From Stenopsyche tienmushanensis (lineage: Eukaryota > Arthropoda > Insecta > Trichoptera > Stenopsychidae): a DNA stretch of 64,000 nucleotides. The translations under genes and the position numbers were made by a program. The stretch is taken from positions 186,001 to 250,000 of the forward strand of contig WACJ01000359.1 in the NCBI GenBank assembly GCA_008973525.1, in the 5' to 3' direction. The notes under the pieces are model-generated. The model did not search any database, was not told where the DNA came from, and worked only from the letters and a program-made list of their open reading frames with translations. Of the stretch, positions 10,567 to 22,384 are shown one piece after another (position 1 is the stretch's first letter; the number at the start of each line of letters is the position of its first letter).

Positions 10567-12479
10567 AGTAATAAAGATATTTTTTTTCCATTTTTTTTTT
10601 TGTGTTTTCTTTGTTAGGTCAGGTACTCCTGGGACTATGCTTGTATTCTTCATTTTAAAATTCTTAAATTATTCATCGGCACGTTTTCAGTAGCATCAAG
10701 TTATGAGAAAAATATTTTTGATGAAACTGTATCAAATTAAGTATATTCTATGTTTAAATCGTATTTTTATTCATAATATGCATTTTATATGTTCTATTTG
10801 ATCAAGGGCAGGGCTAACATATATGCAATATGTTACTTAATACATATAAGTATACTTTGTCTGTCTAAACTGTCCACAAATATCGATTTGTTTTCATTTT
10901 AAATGATTAACTTCTTCATTCGTGGTCGATTTTTCTTAATTTCTTAATAAATATAAATAGCTCATAATATAAATATAAACTCAAAATTGATATTTACAAT
11001 GCAAATGCTTGATTTCAATAATCAGATAGATTTAAAAACTGTTCTTGTTATATGGAATACGAGCAAATTTAATTGCGTTATAGGATGAAACGCGCTCTTG
11101 ATTCAATTTGCATCTGAATTGTCAATTGGCATCATCTTTGAAGTTAAATCATGCTAATTTATAAGCCTGCGGATTCCTATCTAACATAAAGTGGTTTCCC
11201 AGCGCTCCTATATATCCAGAAATCGCGTGACAGTTATGTCATAGGATACACGCGTTATTGAAACCCTTTTGCCATCAACGCTCTTTAGGAGGCAATACGG
11301 TTTCAATTCCAACATCATGGAGACGTTTGAAGAGATCGGTAATCCTTCTCGGGGCTCAGCTCGTGTAGGGTTCTCGTTATTAGTGTGCAAACATCAAAGT
11401 CTCATTGGGACAAACAATAAGGCTTTCCTGTGGGGCTCGATTTGCAAGCTTTGAAAATTGGACGCCCTTTGCACAATCCCAATGTCCCGATTTTGACTTT
11501 GGAACCGCTATTAATCAGTTTGATCCCCAATCTGTGTGCTTTTCGGGTGGAAATCCATTTCGACTGATCGAAGCTAACACAGACCAATTTTCATCGCACA
11601 CTGGACCATTTACAACATTGATTGTTTTGAGGTTGTATTATAAATCTAGGATGGGAGCGCCGTTGAAGAGATGTTTAAAAGTTTATGAAGCATCAAAGCT
11701 GCAACGAATAATGGGCTTAGAACCCCTGCCTATGCTCGCTCCCCAGATATGGGTGCATCGTTTGTAATAAGTAAGCCCGGGCTTCTCCTTGAAAGCCTCC
11801 CAAGACCTGAAGAGAGCACGAACACGAAGTACTTCATCATAACGTTGCAGCAAAGTCGACGTCTGCTCTTGCTAATGCCTTTTATAAAATAAACGAGCCA
11901 GCGTAATGATCCAACTCCCATCACTATGCATTGTTGGGCTCCGCGTAAATTATGCCATGGATAAAAAATATGCTATAGTTTATGACCAAATCGCACAAAA
12001 TACGATCACAAACCTCTTTCGGTTAATTAGACCAAACAATCATATTCATTAGTGCTAATTAACCACATGGGAGAATATCACATGGTGCGTTGACAATTGT
12101 TTATATCATTCAGACACAATGCCAAAACATGAGTTGGTATAAAATCAAAACACATATTATGCAACTTTAAAAAAATAACCACATGTAATTAAAAAATCAA
12201 TTTTGATATGCATCAGCTTATATAATTTTGTCTGGGTTATATTCGTTTGAATTAAGCCTGGGTCAATTAAGCCTGTGATTTCACTCTAATCATGCTGCCT
12301 AATCGCTGATATTATAAGATCAATAAGCAAATCAACCATATTTAATGAAATGAAATATCATCCAATCATTTGGAGCAGCGAGTGTTCATATGAAACTTTG
12401 TAGTTCATCAGATCATGATATATACCGCTCTTTGATCGCGTGATAAATTAATTTTTATTAAGTTTATCGTCCACATAAC
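10567..12479. other. Unclassified stretch; moderate-GC block at 11200-11930
   Basis: The 11200-11930 block is less AT-rich than its surroundings and has overlapping open frames on both strands, the longest 120 codons at 11405-11767 (plus). None shows a domain I recognise, and the overlap on both strands argues against reading any one as a gene. It may be a very old mobile element or a conserved non-coding block. The rest is AT-rich. Confidence 0.25.
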
Positions 12480-13012
12480 CCCACTTCTCTCTTAGGACCA
12501 CGCAGCGTGAATCAAGCTTGTATATCAATAAATGAACCTTAACACTGTCGATAGCACACAATATTCGTTAATTTAAACATAAACAATATATGCATATGTA
12601 TATATTCAATTTTAGTAATAAAATAATGCATTTGTTGAAGCTTTAAATCGATACTATTTGGGCCGATCGATACAATTGATATAATAGCGTTTCAAATGGA
12701 TAAAAAATTCAATTGATAAAAGTGTAAAATTGATTCATGTGACTTTCTACTGTGTATAGATTCTAAGATCACAAACGATCTAATAATAATAAATGAATAA
12801 AAAGCAATATTGTTTTAGAAATAAAAGTGTGGCATTGAAAATGAAGAATTGATATTTAGTGGTGTAGGGGTACCTTTACAGTGCGATCTTGCCATCTATG
12901 CACAAGACACCCTTCTCTGTCTTCTATTCACAAATATACGAAAATGCTCTTTCTGTATTACTCGAGTCCAAACGCATATATGCGGGATTACTCATCAATG
13001 AGTTAAGATTTA
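12480..13012 (-). repeat. Dispersed repeat family A, copy 2 (longest)
   Basis: In reverse orientation the copy starts near ATGAGTAATCCCGCATATAT and passes through CTGTAAAGGTACCCCTACAC. It ends near AAGCTTGATTCACGCTGCG and a CT-rich tail. At about 530 bp it is the most complete copy in the window. No coding potential is seen. Confidence 0.6.
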
Positions 13013-13329
13013 TTATGAAAAAATCTATTCCAAAAGAGTAAATTTCACTCTAGTGAAGGGTATAGAATGGATTGGTTGCAAAATTATACCATATATGGCT
13101 TGGAAAAATTAAAGCAGTAAATTTTGAATTGTACTCAATTAAAACTTACATCGACGATATTTAAATAATTATGACACTTTAAATATTTTTTTAGAAAATC
13201 TTATCATGAAGAAATATTTTGTCTGAATAGGCACTGTAAAGTTGCTCATATTGATCACCGTGTTTTTAGTTATTTTTTATAGAGTTTGAAAATACCTATC
13301 AAAATTATGTTTTGATAAATTTATCTGAT
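13013..13329. other. AT-rich non-coding stretch
   Basis: Nothing recognised apart from simple AT-rich sequence. Confidence 0.25.
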
Positions 13330-13625
13330 ACAATTTTACGGTACAGATCATATTTTCAATAGAAATAATTGTATTTATTAGTTTAATAGCCGAAATAATA
13401 ACCGAAAACAGGAATACCCCCTTGGGGCTTAATACCATCAAATTTACTACGATACAAAAAATATCCACAAATTCGCTTCATTTTGCTTTTATAAAATACT
13501 TTTATTTTGCTAATAGATTTAACGAAATTTTATATTATCCATATAATTGTGCATATGTTGTAAAATATTTCATTATCATTAATTTCCTGTTAATTCTTAA
13601 AGGAGAATTGTAAAATCATGTTATA
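13330..13625 (+). repeat. Repeat family E, copy 1
   Basis: This segment aligns with the reverse complement of about 15450-15750. Shared landmarks include CGAAATAATAACCGAAAACA, a CTTGGGGCTTAATACCATCA region and ATACAAAAAATATCCACAAA. The open frames on the two copies translate alike (LNTIKFTTIQKIST) only because the DNA is similar. The two copies form an inverted pair about 1.8 kb apart. The class is unknown. Confidence 0.5.
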
Positions 13626-15449
13626 AGTATAAGCCTAAAGTCCAAGCTCGAAACCGACGATATCCAAATAAAGCATTCTATGTCTTTTTTGTGCTAGACA
13701 GGAAGTTAATTAAAATATGATTTATGATCTTTACTGAGACGTGCTAAAATCTGCCAAAAGTTAATATACAGAATTGTATATTATACCTCAAATTTCTAAA
13801 ATTGCATGATGCATGTGTGAAATGTCTCGCTAAACAAAATGCGTACACAAACAATTGTTGTACTAATTTAATAATCTTTGTGGGTATGCACACAATAATT
13901 CACCAAAATTTCATCGCAATCCGATGAATGGTATAGGAATTTATACGGAACAAACAAACACACATTGATCGTCATTAAAATCTGATTTTAAAACAATGAT
14001 CTTCCATCTAAATATATATGGAAGGCAATGGGAAACCACCACATGAAAAACCCATCCCAATTATACTCGCCTATGGAGATTAAGTACATCCGATAAAGGA
14101 TTTAGATAATCTCCACTTCAAAAAAAAGAAAACACAATGAAATAAAATATAGCTAGGCCGCATTTATAAAATCTCGCTAAGGGTGCAGGAATCCCTTGGG
14201 CGAAGCTTAAGTTAAGAAGAAACACTTTCATATTTATAAACAGGCGACAACATCCCTTTAATGTTTTTTTTTAAGTCAGGCATGATCAAAATATACATTT
14301 AAAATCCTGGAAACAATGAATTTATTAATAAGTTCGTATATTGTATGATAAAAAAATATGACTTTCGAAAAAATCGGTTTCACATTTTATTAAAAAAGAT
14401 TTGTCTTAAGTAAATTGACAGATTGCTAATAGACTTTGGTACTTTATTAAGATATTTGCTAAAAGAGTGCACTCGTATATGCTAGGTCGTTACTTCAGTC
14501 TCACATTACTGTCTTTGAAAGTAACGAGTTGCTTAATCTACACTCTGTATATCACGGTGAGATTCCTTTGTGCCGTCAGATCAAATATTTTACAGCCATT
14601 CGTATTATAAGAGATTTTAATTAAATGAACTTCGTAGAAGAGTTGGCATCAGATAACGATTTACTATCTGCGACGATGTCCCATCACATGACCGCGTAAT
14701 TTGAAAAATGTGTGCAGTTGCCGTTTCTGAACTTTGTCGGATTCATTTGCGGAATGACTTCGTTGGTTGCCGGCGATCGATGTTAATTAAATTCTGCAGT
14801 GGAAAGTTTTCAAGATTGGTTCGCTCCATCAAATCCTGATCGTACTTTTCTCCTCCCTTCCCATCCCGATTGTCTCGTATCTCGGGATTTTATATTCTTT
14901 TGTTCATTGGCAGGGGTGGAAAAGGCATGGGATCCAATCGTAATTATATCTGATGGCAAAATAAGCGCTTTGGTTGAGAAATTGTATTCTTAATGATTTG
15001 CGCTTTCGAAACAAATCTTTCGCACCATGTAAAAATGGCGTAAGATTGCATTTTTTTATTATCTGAATCAAGTTTTTCTTTTATGTTTCTTAATAAAAAA
15101 AAGTTCATTTCGCGCTCATAATCAAGGAGTGATATCAATAGAGCAGCAATGAAATTATCAAATTAGAAAGAAAATGAAATCCACCAGTGATTTGGAACAG
15201 CGAGTATTATAAATATATAATAGCAAGTTTGTTAATTGTTAATATTTGAAGTATATGCGGATATTTGAATATAACACGGTTTTTATTTGGGAGAAATTGC
15301 GAAATCCTACGAACTTATTGAGTGATCTTATGAAAACATTTTTACAATGGCTTAATATATGTATTTATTTATGATACATCGGATATATACATCTGTTTTC
15401 GTATGCAATGCTATTATCGTATGTTACATTTTGTACAGGATTTATGGAA
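13626..15449. other. Spacer inside the family E inverted pair
   Basis: The spacer holds a LINE-like 3' tail at 13900-13985 and otherwise AT-rich sequence. A 64-codon plus-strand frame at 14799-14993 has no recognised domain. No gene is supported. Confidence 0.3.
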
Positions 15450-15750
15450 ATTGGATTAAAAACGCCTCCCTTAATCGAAAATAATGAAATAAAAATATTA
15501 CCAAATTTAATAAACAATTAATGGAGAGTATAATTTTTTCGTTAATTCTATCAGCAAAATAAGGATATTTTATGAAAGCGAAATGAAGCGAAAATGTGGA
15601 TATTTTTTGTATTGTAGTGAATTTGATGGTATTTAGCCTCAAGGGAGTATTCTTGTTTTCTGTTATTATTTCGGTTATTAAGCCAATAAAATATTTATTT
15701 TCATTGAAAATATAATTTGTACCGTAAAATTGTACCAGAAAACTTTACAA
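15450..15750 (-). repeat. Repeat family E, copy 2
   Basis: This is the inverted partner of 13330-13625. It diverges in places by small indels, so the pair is not recent. Confidence 0.5.
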
Positions 15751-16246
15751 AAAGTAGTTTTTATGGCTATTTTAAAACCAGGGACAACTAAACATTATAT
15801 AATAGATTGTTTAGTAGCCCCTGAGGTAGATCTGTAGGTAGCTGAGCTGGTGTTTTTAGTGTTTATTATTTGTTATTATAAAAATAGTTCTCAAGAAATA
15901 TGCAAAATCGAGAATTTTTATTTCTCGAGATTCTTTTTGATTTCTCGAGAAATTTATGAAATCAATTATTATTGTATTTAATAAAATATAGCTATTTCAG
16001 CAAATTATATTTATATTTTATAGCAGTTGAAAAATTGTTTAGAATACGATTTTTGTTCAATAAGTTAATTTTCGGCAAGTTTTATATAGTTTAAAGCTAA
16101 AAAAAATTTCAAAAATTGAAATTTTTGATAATTCATTGGATATTTTAAATAAAAAAGTAAACTAAGATGTCCGTTTCTACTTAAGATGGCATGCGTTTTT
16201 AAAGGATTATTTTAAAAACAATATGAAGTAATGTAATTTATATATA
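15751..16246. other. AT-rich non-coding stretch
   Basis: Homopolymer-rich sequence with no gene or recognised repeat. A local inverted motif (TTTCTCGAGA and relatives) occurs near 15930. Confidence 0.25.
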
Positions 16247-16500
16247 CACCTCTTTTTGTGCGACTTTTTTATTGCGATTTCAAAGTTATGCGATTTTTTT
16301 GAGCATTTTTTTACGCGTTTTTCTCGAAACCACTTCTATCAACACGGTTGACATGATATGCCAAGTTTTGAATAATGAACTTATATCAAACTGGTTACGA
16401 ATCTTTTCTTTATAATTCTCTATTATTTTTACCAGATTTTTGTCAAAATTTATGCGATTTTCCGTGGAACACATCTAATGCACAAAAAAAAATTTAAGTG
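16247..16500 (+). repeat. Repeat family C, copy 1
   Basis: It starts CACCTCTTTTTGTGCGACTT, passes through TTTCAAAGTTATGCGATTTT and ACGCGTTTTTCTCGAAAC, and ends with GCGATTTTCCGTGG and a GCACAAAAAAA run. The ends form an inverted GTGCGA...GCACAAAA pattern seen in all copies (17773, 31562, 40590). The inner CGCGTTTTTCTCGAAAC segment is shared with the Phantom-like element at 47564-49185. Confidence 0.5.
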
Positions 16501-17772
16501 TATATTAATTACATTTTTTTTTAAATGTTTATCATATTTTTAGCAGTTTTACTTCAATTAGATACTAAGATAATAATATTTTACAATTTACATCACCTGT
16601 TCAAAGAAAACGACCATAAAGTTCAGAAATTAAGAGATTATGATTCATTTTATGATCAAGATTATCATATATTTACATGTTTATTATTTTCATAATAATA
16701 AACGTTTCGTATTTTGGCTTTTAAAGTACACTTACAAGGTTTAAATAAGAGTTGTTTTATTTTTTTAATTTATATAATTGTGTACGCAAATTGTTATATA
16801 TAGAATGACAAACTAGATTTGATCTTTAATTTTGTTTTTCTTTCTGGTTCTTGCGAGATTTCTTGACATTTCAGTTCCCGTGCCAAAACATTCTACCCGG
16901 AGCTTAAAAGTTTTCATGTAAACATTTCAAATCAAACCTTTATCTTGGAAAACTGCGGTCTTACCTTAAAACATATCATGAAAAATTATTCCAAAAGTTA
17001 TTCGGCGATACGCTCGCAGAGTTATTCAACTTTGGCCGCAAATTATATTTGATGAACCAATTTTCATTAGAGCTTTAGCGTTTGTTCGTTCCCCGAGGGC
17101 GCAAAATATTCGGGAGATGGGTTCTAGGCAGTCGAAAATAAGTTCGCACTTCCGCTCTTTTTGAAAAACAAACATGCGAAATCTTGCCAGAAAAGGTAGC
17201 AAATGAAAAAGTTTATCTGTCATCATTCGAAGGCTAAAATGCACCTAAGGAAAAGTTAACACTCTACCCCAGGGAATAGTATTTCCTCCAGTCACTTCCT
17301 CTAAGGATATCTCCTTCCTTCCTGGGGTGACTCGTAAAGTTTTTATGTGTGCTGCGTTTTACTTTCGAACATCCGCAACTTTGTGGGCGACCTACAAACC
17401 TGTCTTTTAAGTCGTCCCTCCAACCAACTATGTACGGAGCACTTTCATCGTAAAGAGTTGTAACGCCTTGCAATAAAAATAAATGAAAAAATCTTTGAAT
17501 CAAAAAACTGGTTACATTTATAGAATGGTCAAAATAGCAAATTTTGTATACTATTTTTAAATTGTTTTGTTTGTTTAAATTCAGACAGTGAAAAATCTGA
17601 TTTAAAAATAGAAAATCAAAATACTTCAATCGATCACAATAGATCTCTCAAATGTGTTAACTCAAATATTCCAAGCATTCGTTCTGTTATATGTTTTTGA
17701 ATTATTTGAAGCAATTTTTGTTGTATAGCAAGCATTCCTACAGATATGCAATTACAATCGTATTGTTATACA
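16501..17772. other. Non-coding stretch
   Basis: Mostly AT-rich. The part from 17020 to 17460 is less AT-rich and has short minus-strand frames (17026-17244, 17264-17629) without recognised domains. Confidence 0.25.
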
Positions 17773-18420
17773 CTCAAATCTCTTTTTGTGCGACTTTTTT
17801 TTTGCGATTTTGAAGTTATGCGGTTTTTTTAAAGCAGTTTTTTTTTTCTTTTTTTTATTTCATAAAAAGAACGTATCGAGATATTTTGGATAAAATAGGA
17901 AATAAATCATCAACACTAATCGATATTTGGAAAAAATATATAATTTGAGACTATAGTGACATCTTTACAAATTATAAATTATATTGTTGAAAAGAGAAAA
18001 TCTACATAAAACAATGATGCCAATGACACTGGATTTACTATTTTTTCCGAAAAAGAGAACGATTTTGAGTCATATCGAAAATCGCAACGAAAATTATCAT
18101 AAAGCGATGATAGTTTATAATTAAAATAATTAGTGTTTCTCTAGTAGATATATGGCATTTGAGATGCCAGATATCAGACATCCTTAAAATTTTACCAATT
18201 ATGCAAGACGTCCTTTAAATGTTATTATTTAATTGCCTTATTGTTATCCTGTTTATTATTAACTTTTTTTATGCGACTTTGGATATATTTTATATAACTG
18301 ATTCAAAGTTATGCGGTTCTTAAAATCCATGGAACGCATCTTCACTCTTTATGTGTAAGTCATAGCTTTTTTTGTGCGATTTTCCGCGTAAAACATCTAC
18401 CGCACAAAAAAGTGTATTTG
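17773..18420 (+). repeat. Repeat family C, copy 2
   Basis: It begins TCTCTTTTTGTGCGACTTTT and ends with a hairpin-like stretch, TTTTTTGTGCGATTTTCCGC and then ACCGCACAAAAAAGTG. Aligned landmarks with copy 3 (31562-32545) include AAAATCTACATAAAACAATG and CGAAAATTATCATA. No coding capacity is seen. Confidence 0.55.
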
Positions 18421-18737
18421 CATTAATTAACACTCTGTTTGCGGGGCTGGTTTGACTCTCCATGCATGGATGCAAGATTATCAAGATCACACATTCGATA
18501 TTTTCGAGCACACGCGCTTAACGTATAGATTTACATCGCCAATATATTTTCTTCAGAAAGGAGTAATAATATGAGAAACAATCTCCTTTTAGAAGTAGAT
18601 TTTTATAAAAGGAACAAATTTATCTTGTGTAGCTATTGTTATATAATCGACAAAAAATAAATTTTATAATACTAAAATCACAAAATGGCCGCATTGAATG
18701 GCTCCAGAATCAAAAATGTAATACGAGGATCATCTAG
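18421..18737. other. Short non-coding spacer
   Basis: No gene or repeat is recognised. Confidence 0.25.
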
Positions 18738-19009
18738 AGCAGCGGTTCTAAAACTGGAGTTTGCGAACTCCCAGGGTTCAGCGAAGACATTACTGGGGGG
18801 GGGGGGTCCGCCAAAATATAAACAATACATTTATCTATACTTGAAAAGAATATGTTCGTCGAATTTTTTACAGAAAAAATTGTAAAAAGATCAATTTTGA
18901 CCAAGAAATGTTTGTTTATTGGAAAAATTAAGTCACCAGGGTTGGGATGGATCCGCCAAAAAAAAATTCACAAGGGGGTCTGCGAAAAAAATGGTGTGTA
19001 AGGGAATCC
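18738..19009. mobile_element. hAT-type MITE
   Basis: The left end reads CAGCGGTTCTAAAACTGGAG, followed by TTTGCGAACTCCCAGGGTTC, which resembles hAT non-autonomous elements with a CAGNGGTTCT end. A poly-G run (18797-18808) lies inside. The right end reads GGAATCCTAGTG and pairs only weakly with the left end, so the element is decayed. Confidence 0.45.
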
Positions 19010-19033
19010 TAGTGGTCAGTTTGTTTAGTTCCG

Positions 19034-19230
19034 CATTTTTATAGTCATAGTAGATTCTTCCAATGGAGAGGTTGTCGCGTCCATGTGATTTGCACAAGTT
19101 CTGATGAACTTGTATAATAAATACAAAATAACCGCCGTAAAATGCTTGGCGACCTTCTTGAAATATTTCCTGACATTTCTCGAAGTTTCTTTGGTGATCT
19201 ATTGTGAAGTGTCCTGTGAATTTTACTTAA
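19034..19230 (+). pseudogene. mariner transposase 5' fragment
   Basis: The sequence from GATTCTTCCAATGGAGAGGT matches the start of the longer mariner remnant at 32711. It translates to KMLGDLLEIFPDISRSFFGD, the second helix-turn-helix region of mariner transposases. Only the N-terminal part survives. Confidence 0.55.
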
Positions 19231-20790
19231 ATACAAGCATTTTTTGATCCTACATACATGTTTTAATTTTATTTTCTAGACGACTCATATATATATTTCA
19301 ACTATTTAAAAAGAAAATACTAGCAAATGGCGATAATTCTCTGCTCCCGCAAGCAATGTGTTAATTCATAGAGTGTATAAATGTATCATGGCATACAGGA
19401 GTTGGATCGAATTTTAAATAGTTTTATGATTTGCGCAATGTATGTATGTTTATTAAAAGCAAATATGGAGCTAGAATATTGTTCGGTTGGGTTTGAGCAC
19501 TTTGCATACATTTACTATGCGGTGTATACTGTACTCATTATCTTTTCATCTGACGTCCAATGGGTTTTTCATTGTTGAAAGTAGAGAAAGCACGTTTTTA
19601 TTTTTCTCGCTGCTGACGACCATAAACGATAAAAAACTCAATTGTAAATGAGGGAAAAACACAGGAATCCTTTTGAAGGTAAAACGCTAAAATGAGCACG
19701 CATGGAATGCTACAAAGCGAATTTAAGCAAACTTGAAAGAGAAACTTTCCGTCGGAGATTTGTTCCATCTTTTCGAAGAGCTTGTAAAACGACTCCTCAT
19801 ACAGCGAACCCCAAATTCATATCCATAATAAGGATCATTAATTGGATACCTGTCTACGGCATTAGAGAAGTATTAATGTATTCATGGGTACGGCGTAGCA
19901 AAGAGGCATAAATAAGTTTTAGCCGGGATGTGTTTGCGGTGGAGAAGGCTAATGCCAGAACGCCTTCTACTAATGTTTACCGAGGGCTGTCGGTTCTTTC
20001 TGGTAATTCTAATAGATTAAGTCGTTCTGGTGGAATCATAACAAGGGTAACCCGAGGCGCCAGCCCTGAGGCAAGGCTTCCTACAATTTATGGCTTGCTC
20101 ACGTTCGAAGCAGTCGGCTCCTTCGCCTTATAATGCCCGTGCCCGTAAATAAGGTTTTTTATGTCCAACGAGGGAGGTTATTCTATTCTTACGGCTCACT
20201 GTTTTCACTTAGGTCCCGCTTTTATGTACGGTCACCGGAAGCGGATATTATAAAATATGTAAGCCCATGTCCTCTCGGATTAACTGCCAAGTTCGGCGGA
20301 ATGCTACGACATCAGCGATAAAGCGGTACAGCGGACTTTCATGAATTTTGAAGGGCAACAATCGAACGAAAAGGATAGCAACACCAGGGAGGCCCATAAA
20401 AGATTGAGAATAAAGATAGAAAACGGCCATATACCACACTTTCTACAATACAAAGCAACTTTCCACCCAAATGTATTTTACATACATTACGTGTTCTTAT
20501 CATTCTATTGTTAACACCAATGCTATAGTCAATGGGATTTTTTTAATAAAAGGGAACCTATCCACTTAAGGATTTGCAAAATTTGGCTTAATAGAGTGGG
20601 TTCGTAAAAAGGTCGTATTATGTAATTAGCAAATTTGAGAAATCCAGCACATAAAAAAATAAAAAAGGTAAATACAAAAATACATCCTTTTTCTAAAACA
20701 ACATACATTTAAAGAATATTCCAATTCACTATAGAAAGATCCCTCAATCTCTTCACTTTCGGGTTCATGAATTTTAATGCCATTCTTGCT
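19231..20790. other. Unclassified stretch; GC-richer block at 19920-20440
   Basis: The block at 19920-20440 has balanced composition and short plus-strand frames (19930-20133, 20133-20321), none recognised. A run resembling the 3' end of small-subunit rRNA (ATAACAAGGGTAAC) is too short to be meaningful. It could be part of a host gene or an old element. Confidence 0.25.
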
Positions 20791-20869
20791 TTAACCTTTT
20801 AACTGCCAGAGATTCTTGAGCGTGTACAAATGCGACTCGCCGGTGAGTCGTTGGTATTTAAAAGGTTAA
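20791..20869. mobile_element. piggyBac-like mini-remnant with TTAA ends
   Basis: TTAA at 20791 and TTAA at 20866 flank inverted ends CCTTTTAACTGCC and (reverse complement) CCTTTTAAATACC. This fits piggyBac-type ends and the TTAA target duplication. Between them is a near-palindrome, GACTCGCCGGTGAGTC, also found intact at 253-268. Only about 71 bp of element is left. Confidence 0.6.
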
Positions 20870-21074
20870 CACAGCTCGATTTCGTTGTGTATCTTTAACT
20901 CTTTGATTAGTGAGTTCAATTTTATACCACACACGTTCCAGGAGTGCATTATTTTTTTACATTTTTTCTTCTTTTTTAAAAATTATATGTAGAATAATTA
21001 TAGTTATGTGTTTAGATTTAAAAAATGCAATAAAAATCAGTAGTTTTCAACAAAAATATGTAAATGTTTAATTA
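20870..21074. other. AT-rich spacer
   Basis: Nothing recognised. Confidence 0.25.
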
Positions 21075-21850
21075 CTTGAGCCAAAATTTCGATCCCGGGA
21101 TTTCTGGATTGCATTAGACCATCACGAGGTCAACCCTGGGATCCCGGAACAGAGATTTTCAATAGTTTAAGTAATTATATTGATAAATTTGATCAAAAAT
21201 TACTATTTTGTTTGTTATTTGTTCAATATAAAAAATAACTTTAATGCGAAAGAATTTTATCATCATCAAATATTTAAATGCTAGTTCGAGTTGATGACCG
21301 CGTGAGCCCCCATTTTCTTCTAACATCATCAGTGTGAATGATAAAGTTCCTCTCTGCTGAGACAACTAAACTCGCAAAGCTCCCGATTTCCCGACAAAAT
21401 ATTTATTTCCGTCGTTGCAGATGAATACTTATATACGATAATACTTTGATGTGATTCGTAATTGTATTACGGAGGAATACAAAAATTCTGAGCTCTGTAT
21501 CTATTATATTTCATATCGATATTCCCATTAATAGAGTCGAGGTGTAGTAAATACATCACCGTTAGGGAAAAGTTAATATAACAATTTGAAAAACATATTT
21601 GTACTGTATATATGTGTACATAGATTAGACAGTTACTGCCCCTAGGCGTCGTCTAAGCTCGCCCATTAGTAGTTACGTCACTGTTTCCAAGCGTCCAGAT
21701 CTCGGCGGAAATGTCTCGATTTAGTAGCCTTCATCATGCTGTTGAGGTATACGATTTCTGTTAGATACAAATTTCAATCCCGAATTTTTCGGGACTACGT
21801 TAACTAATCCCGGGATCCAAGAGCACCTAAAACTGTCCTGAAACTGCGAT
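21075..21850 (-). repeat. Dispersed repeat family B, copy 2 (near full length)
   Basis: In reverse orientation this copy is collinear with 54095-54885. It has a CCCGGGAT-rich arm, the CCTAGGGGCAGT core, an AT-rich arm, then a second CCCGGGAT-rich end with GATTGCATTAGACCATC. The two ends have related CCCGGGAT motifs in inverted order, so it is likely a non-autonomous DNA transposon. The class is not certain. Confidence 0.6.
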
Positions 21851-21968
21851 CAAAAATAAAACTCGGTTTGGATGCTGTTCGTTGAGGCAAATGTGTAATA
21901 CATACGATTTGATGAGACTCAAATAAATTATTGTTGATGATGATATGTATTATCAAAGGTTTGCATGC

Positions 21969-22384
21969 TTAACCCCTTGCATTGACAGAATTTCAGCAAA
22001 AAGAGCGGGAAACAAATTGCCAATTTTATAATGACTTACATAAAATTAATTGGAAGTTTGCTACAAGCTAAGAACTAAAATGACATAACATCAAAGACCT
22101 ATTTAGGTTAAAAAATATGCGTTTTTCTTGCATTAAATTCAATTTTCAGGCCATAAAATACTTAAATTCAAAAATCAATTGAGAACCATATGAAAAATAA
22201 CATAGGGACTCAAAATATATAGTTTTCACTCGAATACGAAGTAAGAAAATGATAAATATCAATGTATTTGTTTGAGAAATATTGATCATTTCAGAAATCT
22301 TATAATCGTCGCTTTGCTAGACTTATTTTTTTTCACAGGGAATTCGATCGTCAAAAATGTGACGACCCGGTGCTAAATGGTTAA
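21969..22384. mobile_element. piggyBac-like MITE (416 bp)
   Basis: The element is bounded by TTAA at 21969-21972 and 22381-22384. The ends read CCCCTTGCATTGACAG and, reverse-complemented, CCATTTAGCACCGGGTCGTC, an imperfect match. The interior is AT-rich and non-coding. Confidence 0.5.

Noticed and set aside
20030..20070. Possible rRNA 3'-end fragment
   Set aside because: Only about 14 bases resemble the small-subunit rRNA end; neighbouring conserved rRNA sequence is absent.
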